64,000 bases of DNA from contig JBPCOJ010000009.1 of assembly GCA_051000345.1 (NCBI GenBank), forward strand, positions 1 through 64,000, read 5' to 3'. Origin of the DNA: JBHENC01 sp051000345. GTDB lineage: Bacteria; Acidobacteriota; Blastocatellia; Pyrinomonadales; Pyrinomonadaceae. How positions within the stretch are numbered: position 1 is the stretch's first letter; each line of letters opens with the position of its first letter. Made by a program: the position numbers and the translations under genes. Under the pieces are notes generated by a model that was not told where the DNA came from, did no database searches, and was given only the letters and a program-made list of their open reading frames with translations. Shown piece by piece: positions 52,552 to 61,882 of the stretch.

Positions 52552-53601
52552 ATGAAGAACGCTCTCACTGCACTCCTTCTCACTCTGTGCTTGAATTATT
52601 ATGCGCTGGCACAAACCAAAGACGCGCCCGCGCAACCTTCAGGCAAATCAAACAAGACGCAGAAAGCTGTCACGACGCAATCGCCAGAATTAACAGAGGC
52701 TGATGATTTGAGCGCACGGGTGCTCGTCCTTTATGGTGAACGCCAGTATGATAAGGCTTTATCGTTGGCAAAGCGCATTCTGGCTCTCAGGGAGAAATCT
52801 GTCGGCCAAGAAAATGAATTGACGGCGAACGCCTTATCTAATCTGGCTGCTATATATGCAGCAAAAGCAGAATACCGCGAATCTGAAACGCTTTATAAAC
52901 GCGCTCTTAAAATTTTAGAAAGGAGCGCGGGAGAAGATAGTTTCAAAGTAAGTGTGGTATTTGAAAATTATGCTTTCGTGCTTTTCGCTGTCTTTGATTA
53001 CAACAAAGCCGAGTCGTCTTACCAGCGCGTGTTATCAATTAGAGAAAAGGTTTTGAAACCCGAAGACGAAAATTTGACGCGCGCTATTTATAACCTTGCA
53101 CAATTCTATTCGGCAAAAGGCGAATACGAAAAAGCAGACTCTTTTTATCAACGACTCATAACTATCAAGGAGAAAACACACCAGCCGAAAAGCCCTGAAC
53201 TCATCAAAGCTTTTGATGATTACGCGTGTTTAATGTTGAAGAAAAAACAGGAGGATAAAGCAAGGGAAATATTGTCTCGTAACCATAACGTTGTATATAA
53301 AAAGCCTAGGGATTCGGATGGAAACATCACCAGTGAAGTTCTTAACGGTAAAGCCCTTAACAGACCAGAACCCGTTTATCCCGCAATTGCTAAAGCGGCG
53401 CGCCAGCAGGGAGTTGTTCCTGTGCAAATCTTTGTTGATGAAGCCGGAAATGTTACTTGTGCTGCGGCTATAAGCGGGCCTCCGTTATTAATTAAATCGG
53501 CGGAGCAAGCGTCTTATCAAACGCGGTTTTCGCCGACACTTGTGTCAGGCCAGCCAGCTTTTGTTGTGGGACTCATTACGATGAGCTATTCAATAAGATA
53601 G
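52552..53601 (+). CDS. Secreted TPR protein with C-terminal TonB-like domain
   Basis: This protein of about 349 aa has a signal peptide (LTALLLTLCLNYYALAQ), several TPR-like units (ALSNLAAIYAAKAEYRESETLYKRAL, AIYNLAQFYSAKGEYEKADSFYQRL) across residues 70-230, and a TonB C-terminal-like domain at the end, recognised by PEPVYPAIAKAARQQGVVPVQIFVDEAGNVTCAAAISG. In TonB the end domain contacts outer-membrane receptors; here it is fused to TPR repeats, and its partner is unknown. Base composition is AT-richer than neighbours. I prefer the ATG at 52552, because the ATG at 52540 would place the ribosome-binding site inside the gene. Confidence 0.85.
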   Translation: MKNALTALLLTLCLNYYALAQTKDAPAQPSGKSNKTQKAVTTQSPELTEADDLSARVLVLYGERQYDKALSLAKRILALREKSVGQENELTANALSNLAAIYAAKAEYRESETLYKRALKILERSAGEDSFKVSVVFENYAFVLFAVFDYNKAESSYQRVLSIREKVLKPEDENLTRAIYNLAQFYSAKGEYEKADSFYQRLITIKEKTHQPKSPELIKAFDDYACLMLKKKQEDKAREILSRNHNVVYKKPRDSDGNITSEVLNGKALNRPEPVYPAIAKAARQQGVVPVQIFVDEAGNVTCAAAISGPPLLIKSAEQASYQTRFSPTLVSGQPAFVVGLITMSYSIR

Positions 53602-53629
53602 TGGTTAAGATGTTGTTGAAGTGAATCTG

Positions 53630-54079
53630 ATGCGAGCCGTATTGCAGCGCGTCACGAGAGCGTGTGTCAGAGTCGAAAATGAAATTGTCGGCGAGATTGG
53701 CGGCGGTCTCGTTGTGCTGTTAGGTATTGCGCGCGATGATGCGTTGACGGACGCGAAGTATCTGCTGGATAAGATTGTGAATCTGCGCATTTTTGATGAT
53801 GCGGAAGGGCGCATGAATGATTCGGTGATCGAAGCGGGCGGCGCGTTATTGGTGGTGTCGCAGTTTACTTTGTATGGCGATGCGCGGCGGGGGCGGCGTC
53901 CGTCTTGGTCTGACGCGGCAGCGCCGGAAGCGGCGGAACCTTTGTACGATTTCTTTGTCGGGGAAGTGCGAAAACTTGTGCCGCATGTGGCGACGGGGAG
54001 TTTCCGGCGTGAGATGCAAGTCGAACTCGTGAACGATGGCCCTGTGACGATATTACTCGATAGCCGAAAGCAATTTTGA
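53630..54079 (+). CDS. dtd: D-aminoacyl-tRNA deacylase
   Basis: This protein of 149 aa removes D-amino acids from mischarged tRNA. It has RAVLQRVTRACVRVE, VLLGIARDD, the active-site SQFTLYGD and the cis-Gly-Pro motif NDGPVTI, all standard for DTD. Length is typical. The ATG at 53630 is preferred over a GTG nine bases earlier. It starts 28 bp after the TPR-TonB gene. Confidence 0.95.
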   Translation: MRAVLQRVTRACVRVENEIVGEIGGGLVVLLGIARDDALTDAKYLLDKIVNLRIFDDAEGRMNDSVIEAGGALLVVSQFTLYGDARRGRRPSWSDAAAPEAAEPLYDFFVGEVRKLVPHVATGSFRREMQVELVNDGPVTILLDSRKQF

Positions 54080-54142
54080 GTTGGAGCAGTATCAAGGTAA
54101 TGTGCGGAACGAAACATTGACGAATCAAACGGGAGAAAAAGT

Positions 54143-54871
54143 TTGCTGAAGAAACGATGGTCGAATAATTTATTTGATGCGATTAATGGCGTGCGTGGGC
54201 GTTCATCGCTTTTGATTCTTTGTGTGATTGCGTGTGCGCTGTTGCTCGCCTCGTGTGGCGGCAAAGATAAAACGGAGTCGAAGGATTTCGATGCAGCAGA
54301 TGAAGGCGACGCGACGCAGAACGCGAGCGTGAAAAAGAATGTCAAGCCGCAGGCGGATGCGGAAGCGGCGGTGATCGAAACGGACTACGGCAAAATCGTC
54401 ATAGAGCTTTACCCGAATCTCGCGCCGAACATGGTGGCGCGCTTCAAGCAACTCATCAAGGAAGGCTTTTATAACGGCACGACGTTTCATCGCGTCGATC
54501 CGGGCCTAGGGATTATTCAGGGCGGCGATCCGTTATCGAAGGATGACAACCCGGAAAATGACGGGCAGGGAAGTTCACAGTATCCGAACGTCGCAGCAGA
54601 GTTCAGCGATGTGCCTTACGAGCGCGGAACAGTCGGAGCAGCGCGCGCCGCTTCGCCGGATTCGGCTAACTCACAATTCTATATCACGCTCAAACGGCAG
54701 CCTGCTTTCGATCAAAGATACACGGTCTTCGGGCGCGTCGTTGATAATCAAAGCTTGAACAATGCGGACGTGATTATGAACGCTCCGACGGCAACTGGTA
54801 CAGAGCGTCCGGCGGATAAAATTGTTATCAAGAGCGTTACGCTGCAACCGCGCGCCAACTTCGGCTCATGA
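54143..54871 (+). CDS. Peptidyl-prolyl isomerase (cyclophilin) lipoprotein
   Basis: This 242-aa protein starts at a TTG after a GGAGAAAAAG site. It has a lipoprotein signal (ACALLLASCGGKDK, lipobox LASC). The cyclophilin domain starts VIETDYGKIVIELYPNLAPNMVARF, followed by FHRVDPGLGIIQGGDP, GTVGAARAASPDSANSQFYITLK and RYTVFGRV. It would speed proline isomerisation of proteins at the outer face of a membrane. It is followed by a terminator at 54915-54951. Confidence 0.92.
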   Translation: MLKKRWSNNLFDAINGVRGRSSLLILCVIACALLLASCGGKDKTESKDFDAADEGDATQNASVKKNVKPQADAEAAVIETDYGKIVIELYPNLAPNMVARFKQLIKEGFYNGTTFHRVDPGLGIIQGGDPLSKDDNPENDGQGSSQYPNVAAEFSDVPYERGTVGAARAASPDSANSQFYITLKRQPAFDQRYTVFGRVVDNQSLNNADVIMNAPTATGTERPADKIVIKSVTLQPRANFGS

Positions 54872-54914
54872 AGCGGCGCTCACATTGTTATTCAGAAATT
54901 TCAGGGTCGAATGG

Positions 54915-54951
54915 GAAAGGGCAGCGCAATTAGACGCTGCCTTTCTCTTTT
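54915..54951 (+). terminator. Rho-independent terminator
   Basis: The 7-bp GC stem GGCAGCG / CGCTGCC (54920-54926 and 54935-54941) is extended by A/T pairs and followed by TTTCTCTTTT. It closes the dtd-cyclophilin transcript and faces the convergent acidic-protein gene. Confidence 0.75.
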
Positions 54952-55023
54952 GAAATCTGTAACGCCGTGCTTAGTCCGTGCGAGCAAAGTGAGTTCGCAC
55001 GTTTGCTGTGCCGACTGCTTCGG

Positions 55024-55422
55024 TCAAATTGTATCGTCGTCGGTTTTTGAGCTTTCGTTTAGCTCGTAGCGGTCACGGTCGCGTGCGTCGATCTTGCCGA
55101 TGAAATCGAGTTCTTCGTTGTCCTCAAAATTGACGCCGACGGCGTGCGCGTTTTCTTCGACATCGGATTGATCCGGCGTCGGATTGTCGCCACCGACTGA
55201 TTCTTCGCCGCTATCGTTGACGTCTTCCCATGACGCATCTATGTCGCCGCCTGAATCGGCGGGCGATGAAGCGTTGTTATCACGCAGGCGTTGCGCTAGC
55301 TTTTCCGAATCCTTCGGCGCGCGCGAAATCTCTTCTTCCATAAACTGTTCGATGGCAGGATCAGGCACGTAGTCCGGGTTGTTGCTCAAATACTCTGTGT
55401 TGTCAGGCTTCTTTTTCGACAT
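55024..55422 (-). CDS. Acidic protein of unknown function
   Basis: This protein of about 132 aa is rich in Asp, Glu, Ser and Asn. After a short basic start (MSKKKPDNTEYLSN) it has QFMEEEISRAPKDSEKLAQRL, a disordered, acidic middle region (DSGGDIDASWEDVNDSGEES) and a charged end with DARDRDRYELNE. The ATG at 55422 has an AGGAG site and fits better than the upstream frame. There is no recognisable domain or signal peptide. It is divergent from aconitase, with 266 bp between. Confidence 0.65.
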   Translation of the reverse strand: MSKKKPDNTEYLSNNPDYVPDPAIEQFMEEEISRAPKDSEKLAQRLRDNNASSPADSGGDIDASWEDVNDSGEESVGGDNPTPDQSDVEENAHAVGVNFEDNEELDFIGKIDARDRDRYELNESSKTDDDTI

Positions 55423-55563
55423 GCTTTCTCGTCTCCTCGTGGTCTTCTCACAGGTGCAGCAAAAGTTGTTGTTGAATGTTCGAGAACTATAACAAATGGT
55501 TTCGGGAAACGACAATTCAAGAGCGTCGCAGCACGGCAAACGCCCATGCGCCGTAGAGCTTGC

Positions 55564-55592
55564 TTGACGTTTCAGGAGGCGCGCCATACACT
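55564..55592 (+). promoter_or_regulatory. Sigma-70-like promoter for aconitase
   Basis: TTGACG (55564-55569), a 17-bp spacer, TACACT (55587-55592), about 97 bp before the ATG at 55689. Confidence 0.5.
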
Positions 55593-55688
55593 GAACTTCG
55601 TTACGCTCCACTCTAAATTTACCAATTGTCTTCGACATATTTCAGTTACTAAGAGCGCGCTCGAAGACTGACTTGAACGCATAAAAAC

Positions 55689-58658
55689 ATGCCGCATAAT
55701 CTCTTTCAATCACTGCAAAACTTCGACGCTGGAAAGAATCGCGCCGGACAATTTTATTCTCTTCCGCAACTAGAGCAGCAGGGACTCGGCGCAATCTCCA
55801 AGCTGCCGGTAAGCCTTCGCATCGTGCTCGAATCCGTGCTGCGTAATTTCGATGGCAAGAAGATTCGTGAACAAGACGTGCGCGCGCTCGCTAATTGGAA
55901 GCCGCAGGCCGAGCGCACGGACGAGATTCCGTTCATCGTCGCGCGCGTGCTGTTGCAGGATTTTACGGGCGTGCCGCTGCTCGTCGATCTCGCGGCGATG
56001 CGTTCGGCTGTCAAGCGTCTCGGCAAAGAAACGGGCATCATCGAGCCGCTCGTCCCCGTCGATTTAGTGATTGACCATTCCGTGCAGGTAGATTATTCGA
56101 GCACGCCGGACGCTTTTATGATGAACATGGAAATGGAATTCAAACGCAATCGCGCGCGTTACCAATTCCTGAAATGGGGAATGCAAGCCTTCAATGGTTT
56201 CAATGTCGTGCCGCCCGGAATCGGCATTTGTCATCAAGTCAATCTGGAGTATCTCGCCAAAGGCGTGCAGGAAAAGGATGGCATCTTTTATCCGGATACG
56301 CTTGTCGGAACGGATTCGCACACGACGATGATTAACGGTTTGGGCGTCGTCGGTTGGGGCGTCGGCGGCATCGAAGCGGAAGCGGGAATGCTCGGCCAGC
56401 CCGTTTACTTTTTGACGCCCGATGTCGTCGGCGTTCATTTGTCCGGGCAGTTGCGCGAAGGCGTCACGGCGACTGATCTTGTACTGCGCATTACGGAGAT
56501 GCTGCGCGCGGCGAAAGTCGTCGGCAAGTTCGTCGAGTTTCACGGGACGGGCGCGGCGAGCTTGTCCGTCACAGACCGCGCGACCATCGGCAATATGTCG
56601 CCGGAGTACGGCGCGACGATGGGTTTTTTTCCAATTGACGAAGAGACTTGCAAATACTACGCGGCGACGGGACGCAGCGAGGAACAGGTGGAAGCCGTCC
56701 GCAGTTATTTCAAAGCGCAGAATTTATTCGGAATGCCGCGAAAGGGCGAGATTGAATACAGCCAATTATTTGAACTCGACTTGAGTGAAATCGTGCCGGG
56801 CGTCGCGGGGCCGAAGCGTCCGCAGGATCGTATTAATCTGACGGACTTGAAGGAACGTTTTACGGAGTTGCTGCAAAAGCCTGTCAGCGAAAACGGCTAC
56901 AACAAATCAGAGAAGGAGTTGGGCAAGCGCTTTCACACGCGCATCGGCGTCGAAGCGACAATGAATGTGGCGGCGACTGTCGGCAGCGGCGGCGCGGCAA
57001 ATTCCGTGACGGCGACGGCGAGCGGCACCGGCGCGCTTTCGGGCGGAGGCGCGCAGGAATCCGAAAGCGTCCCGCAGGGCGCAGGCAACACGAGCGAGAA
57101 GGACACGAGCACGCTCACCGAAATCGAGATGATGAACAATCGCCCGACGCCGACGCGCATAGAAGAAATTCCGCTCGAAGAATTTCCGAAGGGTGTCGTC
57201 GATTTAGGACACGGCGATGTGTTGATCGCGGCGATTACATCCTGCACCAACACTTCAAATCCGAGCGTGATGCTCGCCGCCGGGCTTCTTGCGAAAAAGG
57301 CTGCCGAACGCGGTTTGAAAGTGCGCCCGTCTGTCAAGACTTCGCTTGCGCCCGGCTCGCGCGTCGTCACGGATTATCTGGAGCGAACAGGGCTGCAACC
57401 TTATCTGAACGAACTAGGCTTTAACCTCGTCGGCTACGGCTGCACGACGTGCATAGGGAATTCCGGCCCCCTCGATCCGCGCATAGAAGAAGTCGTCAAC
57501 CACAACGATCTCATTGCGGCGAGCGTGTTGTCGGGCAATCGCAATTTTGAAGCGCGCGTGCATCAAAGCATCAAAGCGAATTTTTTGATGAGTCCGCCGC
57601 TCGTCGTCGCCTTCGCGCTCGCCGGACGTATCAACATCGACATGGCGAGCGAGCCGCTCGGCAAAGGCACTGACGGGCAGGACGTTTATCTGCGCGACAT
57701 CTGGCCGAAGATGGAAGAGATAAACGAACTCTTGCGCGCGGCCTTCGATCCCGAAACTTACCGCAAACTCTACGGCGACTTTACGGAACAGAATCCGCTG
57801 TGGAACGACATCCCGACGAGCACGGGCGACGTTTATGATTGGGATTCGCAGTCAACGTATATTCAAGAGCCGCCATACTTCGAGAAGTTCAGCATGAGCG
57901 CGGGCAGCCTGTGCGACATCAAAGCGATGCGCCCGCTCGCCATCTTCGGCGATTCCGTGACGACGGATCACATCAGTCCTGCGGGCGCAATCAAACCGAA
58001 ATCTCCCGCCGGACAATACTTGCAACTGCGCGGCGTCCACGTCGAAGATTTCAATTCCTACGGCTCGCGTCGCGGCAACGATAAAGTGATGGTGCGCGGC
58101 ACGTTCGCCAACGTGCGCATCAAGAATCTGATGATGCCCGGCACAGAGGGCGGCGTCACAGTGCTCGAACCTGTCGGCGAGCAATTGAGCATCTATGACG
58201 CTTCGGTGAATTATCAAGCGGCGGGCATCCCTCTCGTAGTCATCGCCGGGCAAGAGTACGGCACAGGCAGTTCGCGCGATTGGGCTGCAAAGGGAACGCG
58301 TCTTTTGGGCGTCCGCGCCGTCGTCGCCGAAAGCTTCGAGCGCATACACCGCAGCAATCTCGTCGGCATGGGCGTGCTGCCGTGCCAGTTCAAGGAAGGC
58401 ACTAACGCGCAAACACTCGAACTCGACGGCACGGAAATCTTCGATGTCATCGGCTTGGAAAACGGCACTGTCAAACCGCGTCAGGATGTGACGCTCGTAA
58501 TTCATCGCGCGAACGGAGAGACGCAGGAAGTGCCTGTTACTTTGCGCATCGACACGCCGATTGAAATCGATTATTACCAGCATGGCGGCATTCTGCCCTT
58601 CGTATTGAGGCAGTTGCTGGCGCAGGAAGAACAAAGCAGCAGCGCGGAAAAATCCTAG
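55689..58658 (+). CDS. acnA: Aconitate hydratase (AcnA/IRP type) with a low-complexity insert
   Basis: This 989-aa protein interconverts citrate and isocitrate with a [4Fe-4S] cluster. It has [26 protein letters not shown], the cluster cysteines in [11 protein letters not shown] (about 516) and [14 protein letters not shown], and the swivel-domain [10 protein letters not shown]. Typical AcnA is near 890-900 residues. Here the stretch between GPKRPQDR (about 375) and ITSCTNTS is about 140 residues instead of about 60, with a Gly/Ala/Ser/Thr-rich segment (about 420-465: [18 protein letters not shown], then Glu/Ser-rich) that is probably a disordered loop. Catalytic residues are unaffected. Confidence 0.95.
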   Translation: MPHNLFQSLQNFDAGKNRAGQFYSLPQLEQQGLGAISKLPVSLRIVLESVLRNFDGKKIREQDVRALANWKPQAERTDEIPFIVARVLLQDFTGVPLLVDLAAMRSAVKRLGKETGIIEPLVPVDLVIDHSVQVDYSSTPDAFMMNMEMEFKRNRARYQFLKWGMQAFNGFNVVPPGIGICHQVNLEYLAKGVQEKDGIFYPDTLVGTDSHTTMINGLGVVGWGVGGIEAEAGMLGQPVYFLTPDVVGVHLSGQLREGVTATDLVLRITEMLRAAKVVGKFVEFHGTGAASLSVTDRATIGNMSPEYGATMGFFPIDEETCKYYAATGRSEEQVEAVRSYFKAQNLFGMPRKGEIEYSQLFELDLSEIVPGVAGPKRPQDRINLTDLKERFTELLQKPVSENGYNKSEKELGKRFHTRIGVEATMNVAATVGSGGAANSVTATASGTGALSGGGAQESESVPQGAGNTSEKDTSTLTEIEMMNNRPTPTRIEEIPLEEFPKGVVDLGHGDVLIAAITSCTNTSNPSVMLAAGLLAKKAAERGLKVRPSVKTSLAPGSRVVTDYLERTGLQPYLNELGFNLVGYGCTTCIGNSGPLDPRIEEVVNHNDLIAASVLSGNRNFEARVHQSIKANFLMSPPLVVAFALAGRINIDMASEPLGKGTDGQDVYLRDIWPKMEEINELLRAAFDPETYRKLYGDFTEQNPLWNDIPTSTGDVYDWDSQSTYIQEPPYFEKFSMSAGSLCDIKAMRPLAIFGDSVTTDHISPAGAIKPKSPAGQYLQLRGVHVEDFNSYGSRRGNDKVMVRGTFANVRIKNLMMPGTEGGVTVLEPVGEQLSIYDASVNYQAAGIPLVVIAGQEYGTGSSRDWAAKGTRLLGVRAVVAESFERIHRSNLVGMGVLPCQFKEGTNAQTLELDGTEIFDVIGLENGTVKPRQDVTLVIHRANGETQEVPVTLRIDTPIEIDYYQHGGILPFVLRQLLAQEEQSSSAEKS

Positions 58659-58770
58659 CGCTTACTTTGGTGTTATTGAACCGCACGCGTATGAGCGCGC
58701 GTGTTGAGGAATGAAAGCATCTGCTTCGCGGAACATGCTTTGCGCGGACGGATGCTTTTGCTTTGCGCGG

Positions 58771-59925
58771 ATGAACACGATTTTTTTTACAACGTGCGGC
58801 GTCGCCGTTCTGCTGCTGGTCGTTTATGACATCTACGCGACGATTCTACATGCGCGTGCGCGTTCCGGCCCCGTCGGTGAAAGACTCAATCGCAGTGTCT
58901 GGCGTGCGGCGCGGTTCATCGCTTTTAAGCTGCCGCGCCAGCGTCGCCATAGATTTCTTAATCCCGTCGGGCCGCTCTTGCTGCCGCTGTTGATTATCGT
59001 GCTTATCATCATGCTCGTCTTAGGATTCGCGTTAATTTACTTGCCGCGAATGCCCGCGCACTTTGCGATCAATCCGGCTTCGGCGAGCACCGGAAGCCTC
59101 GTCGAAGCGATTTACTTCAGCGGCGTTACCTTAACGACTGTCGGCTACGGCGACATTGCGCCGCGTGCCGTTGATGTGCGCTTTAGCGCGCTCGTCGAAT
59201 CGGCATCAGGCTTCGCTTTAATCTCGCTCGCCGTCACATACCTCATCACGGTGTACAGCGCATTGGAGCGCAAGCGCGCCGTCGCACTTTCCTTTTATCA
59301 TCAGGCGGAGGAAGGCGCGAACGTCGGCAGCTTTATCGCGCATCACTTCGTCGCGGGAAAATTCTACGGCCTAGACGCAACACTGCGCGCGGCATCGCGT
59401 GATCTGCAAGAACTGCTCGAATCGCATATAGAGCATCCGGTCATACATTATTTTCATCCCGTGCAGGTTTACAAAAGCTTGCCGCGCGTGCTGTTTTTGG
59501 CGCTGGAAACATGCGTGGTGATTCGCTCTTGTCTAGACCCGGAAGAGTATGCGGCGATGCACGATCACCCGGAAGTGCGAACGCTCGAAGCGACTGTGCG
59601 GCATGTGCTGGATGAACTTGTGCGTTCGCTCGGTTTGGAGAGACGGACGCGCCGCCGCACCGAAACAAAGTTCGATGAATCGAAACGCTGGCGCGTGCGT
59701 TACAGGCAAACTTTGCGGCAGTTGAAATCGGCGGGCATTAAAACGCGCGTCGATGTGGATGCGGGGCTGGAAGAATACGGCGGGCGGCGCGAGGATTGGG
59801 AAGCGCAACTGCATCGCTTCGCCACATATCTGGGCTATGATTGGGATGAAGTGACGGGCGACGCAGGGCTGCAATACGCGGCAAACGAAAAACTGGAAAC
59901 GCCGCGCATCGACACTGCGCCGTGA
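58771..59925 (+). CDS. Ion-channel domain protein with soluble C-terminal region
   Basis: This protein of about 384 aa (404 aa from the ATG at 58711) has an N-terminal helix (FTTCGVAVLLLVVYDIYATIL), a second hydrophobic segment (LLLPLLIIVLIIMLVLGFALIYL) and a pore region with the selectivity filter TLTTVGYGDIAPR, as in two-pore potassium channels. A helix follows (GFALISLAVTYLITVYSAL). The C-terminal 230 residues are soluble and helical with an HxxxE-rich region and show no TrkA or cNMP domain I can recognise. It differs in domain content from the channel at 5360-6394. The ATG at 58771 lies just before the first helix. Confidence 0.8.
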   Translation: MNTIFFTTCGVAVLLLVVYDIYATILHARARSGPVGERLNRSVWRAARFIAFKLPRQRRHRFLNPVGPLLLPLLIIVLIIMLVLGFALIYLPRMPAHFAINPASASTGSLVEAIYFSGVTLTTVGYGDIAPRAVDVRFSALVESASGFALISLAVTYLITVYSALERKRAVALSFYHQAEEGANVGSFIAHHFVAGKFYGLDATLRAASRDLQELLESHIEHPVIHYFHPVQVYKSLPRVLFLALETCVVIRSCLDPEEYAAMHDHPEVRTLEATVRHVLDELVRSLGLERRTRRRTETKFDESKRWRVRYRQTLRQLKSAGIKTRVDVDAGLEEYGGRREDWEAQLHRFATYLGYDWDEVTGDAGLQYAANEKLETPRIDTAP

Positions 59926-59978
59926 ACAAAATCTTTCCAAGCACAGCCGCATCGGGATTTTCAATTGCAGCAAAAAGC

Positions 59979-60015
59979 AAAGCCTGCCGTCCATTAGATA
60001 GAACGGCAGGCTTTT
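59979..60015. terminator. Bidirectional terminator between convergent genes
   Basis: A 12-bp perfect stem AAAGCCTGCCGT / ACGGCAGGCTTT (59979-59990 and 60003-60014) with a 12-nt loop has A-rich sequence on the left and T-rich on the right. It can stop the plus-strand channel gene and the minus-strand gene that ends at 60040. Confidence 0.9.
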
Positions 60016-60039
60016 GCACTGACTGTGCAATGGATAGGT

Positions 60040-60792
60040 TTATTTATCCGACTTGCCTTCGAGCCGATCCATCAGCGAATCATAGTAAGCCTGCGCCGCC
60101 GCGTCGTTCGGGTTCTGCTCCGCCAATTCGTTGGCGATGCGAAGGGCGTCATACCACACGCCGTACTCCTCGAAGATATGCGCCTGCCGCAAGCGATCCT
60201 GCACCGTCTTTGGCGCTGTCAAATTGCTTTTCGCCAGCGCCGTTTTTAGTTGCAGCGCATCTGCGCCCGTGAGCACAAAAAAATTGACGGACTTTCCTAC
60301 GTCCATGCCTTTGCCGTTGGGCGCAGGCGTGCCGACGCACCATGAATAAAGCTTGCCGGGAACAAGCGGTTTCGCCGTCGTCGGGTAAATCAATTGCGCT
60401 GCCGCCGCTTCTGTTTCAAATACAACCGGAGCCTTCGGGTTGAGATACACGTCTCCGTCATAAAGCGTGAAGTGATAAGCCTTCGTGCCGAAGATGGGTT
60501 CCCATTTGAACATCGGGTGCGAATCGAACGCGAGACCTTCGAGCGGAGCATCGGGCTTGCGTCCGTCGCCGACGCCGCGCGTCGATCCGGCGGCAATCAA
60601 ACGGCTCGAAGCATCCTTGCCAGCGTATTGTTCAAAGCCGCGCGCGCCGGACGCGGGCTTCGGCAAAGGCTTGCGTTGCGCTTGCGCGGCGGAAACAAAA
60701 CCGCAGGTAAAAATTACAGCCGCGAGCGTGATAATTGCGCTACGTGAAATTCGTTGCGCGGCGTGATGTGCGAGGGGGATTGACTTAAACAT
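60040..60792 (-). CDS. Secreted protein with Fn3-like start, function unknown
   Basis: This protein of about 250 aa has a signal peptide (ISRSAIITLAAVIFTCGFVSAAQA). A beta-sandwich-like region follows, with LEGLAFDSHPMFKWEPIFGTKAYHFTLYDGD and VVFETEAAAAQLIYPTTAKPLVPGKLYSWCVG, resembling fibronectin type III strands that wrap around a WxP core. The C-terminal 80 residues are helical and TPR-like (LRIANELAEQNPNDAAAQAYYDSLMDRLEG). The ATG at 60792 fits the signal peptide. I do not assign a function. Confidence 0.7.
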   Translation of the reverse strand: MFKSIPLAHHAAQRISRSAIITLAAVIFTCGFVSAAQAQRKPLPKPASGARGFEQYAGKDASSRLIAAGSTRGVGDGRKPDAPLEGLAFDSHPMFKWEPIFGTKAYHFTLYDGDVYLNPKAPVVFETEAAAAQLIYPTTAKPLVPGKLYSWCVGTPAPNGKGMDVGKSVNFFVLTGADALQLKTALAKSNLTAPKTVQDRLRQAHIFEEYGVWYDALRIANELAEQNPNDAAAQAYYDSLMDRLEGKSDK

Positions 60793-61354
60793 ATCGAATA
60801 CCTTCCTTTTCTTAACTAGAGCAGTGGAGCAGTAAAGCTCGGATTTGATGTTCAGCGAGTGTGTTTTGCGCAAAATACGCGTTGCTTGCGAGGGAAAGTT
60901 TTAGCCGACAATCGCGCCCTTGAAACGCTTTTGCGTCTGTGTTGAAGTACGATACGGCAAGCAGGAAAAGTATGTCAATAGTGTGAAGAACTGTTGACAA
61001 ATTTTAAGCCGGGCGGTAAAGTTCCTTTTTCTTGGTTCGATCCAGGATTAACCTCGCTCGCCATTGTGTGCGATGTGCTCCCGGTAATCGGCAATTATTT
61101 GCTCTGCAAACAATTGTTCCGGTTCGAGGCGCACACGAATCGCCCGCAACTTGCTATTGTCATAGGCCGCTGTTTTATCTGCTAAGTGCGGTAGTAACCG
61201 TTAACGCCAGTCAGAACAAAGTTTCGGACGATCAAAACCGGCGAATAATGTTTGGGCGCTTCGCGTCTCCAACGTCTTTTCTCATTTTGACCTACCTTAA
61301 TTTCATGCACGTTTGCTTTAACCGCCCCGCTCACCGCTTCAGGAGTCGCAACTA
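60793..61354. other. 562-bp divergent non-coding region
   Basis: No convincing reading frame, RNA motif or repeat is seen. A promoter-like pair TTGACA-17 bp-TAAAGT (60994-61022) points toward the surface-protein gene, which would then have a leader of about 330 nt. The region between 61190 and 61350 shows nothing I can name. Confidence 0.4.
60994..61022 (+). promoter_or_regulatory. Sigma-70-like promoter upstream of the surface-protein gene
   Basis: TTGACA (60994-60999), a 17-bp spacer, TAAAGT (61017-61022). The -35 box is perfect; the -10 box is partial. Confidence 0.5.
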
Positions 61355-61882
61355 ATGCCTCGCCGCAAAACCCTTCGTATCATCGGCATTGTCAGTTCAG
61401 TTTTATTGCTGGCGGCGCTCGTCGTCGGCATGATCGCCGCGAGCGCGCACGGCGGTTTATTCGTCCTCGCACCACAACAAAACGGCGCGACGGGCGGCAA
61501 GGGCGCTTCGCAAATAAGCGCCAGCGGCCCTCCCGGTCAGTTCTCCTGCACTCCGCCGCCCGCCGGCATGGTCGCGTGGTATCCGGGCGACGGCAACGCC
61601 AGCGACATTCAAGGCGGCAACAACGGCACGGCGAACGGCGGCGTCAGCTTCGTTCCGGCTAAAGTCGCCGAGGGCTTCCAGACTTCAAACGGCGGGTTTG
61701 TACGTGCGCCTGATTCGCCCGCCCTGCGTCCAAGCATGGTCACCGCCGATGCGTGGATCAAGAGAACAGGGTCACCGGGATCGTACAGGTACATCATAAG
61801 CAAATCTCTCGATGGCGGAAGAGGCTCGTATGCTTTTTTCACCGGCGGATCAGGCGGAATTTTTTTCTATGTTGCCCTATAG
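61355..61882 (+). CDS. N-terminal part of a giant surface protein, LamG domain cut by an in-frame TAG
   Basis: The 175-aa product starts at the ATG at 61355, with AGGAG ten bases upstream. It has a signal anchor (IIGIVSSVLLLAALVVGMIAAS) and then a concanavalin-like/LamG domain start (PPPAGMVAWYPGDGNASDIQ, then SMVTADAWIKR and YIISKSLDGGRG) that stops at TAG (61880-61882) after FYVAL. Translation of the same frame beyond the stop gives the rest of the LamG domain. This piece alone would be a truncated domain, so the stop is either a nonsense mutation, a sequencing error or a readthrough site. Confidence 0.85.
   Translation: MPRRKTLRIIGIVSSVLLLAALVVGMIAASAHGGLFVLAPQQNGATGGKGASQISASGPPGQFSCTPPPAGMVAWYPGDGNASDIQGGNNGTANGGVSFVPAKVAEGFQTSNGGFVRAPDSPALRPSMVTADAWIKRTGSPGSYRYIISKSLDGGRGSYAFFTGGSGGIFFYVAL

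Noticed and set aside
61880..61882. Genetic code change (amber recoded)
   Set aside because: Other genes in the window stop normally at TAG, for example citrate synthase and the surrounding housekeeping genes, and no in-frame TAG occurs in them.
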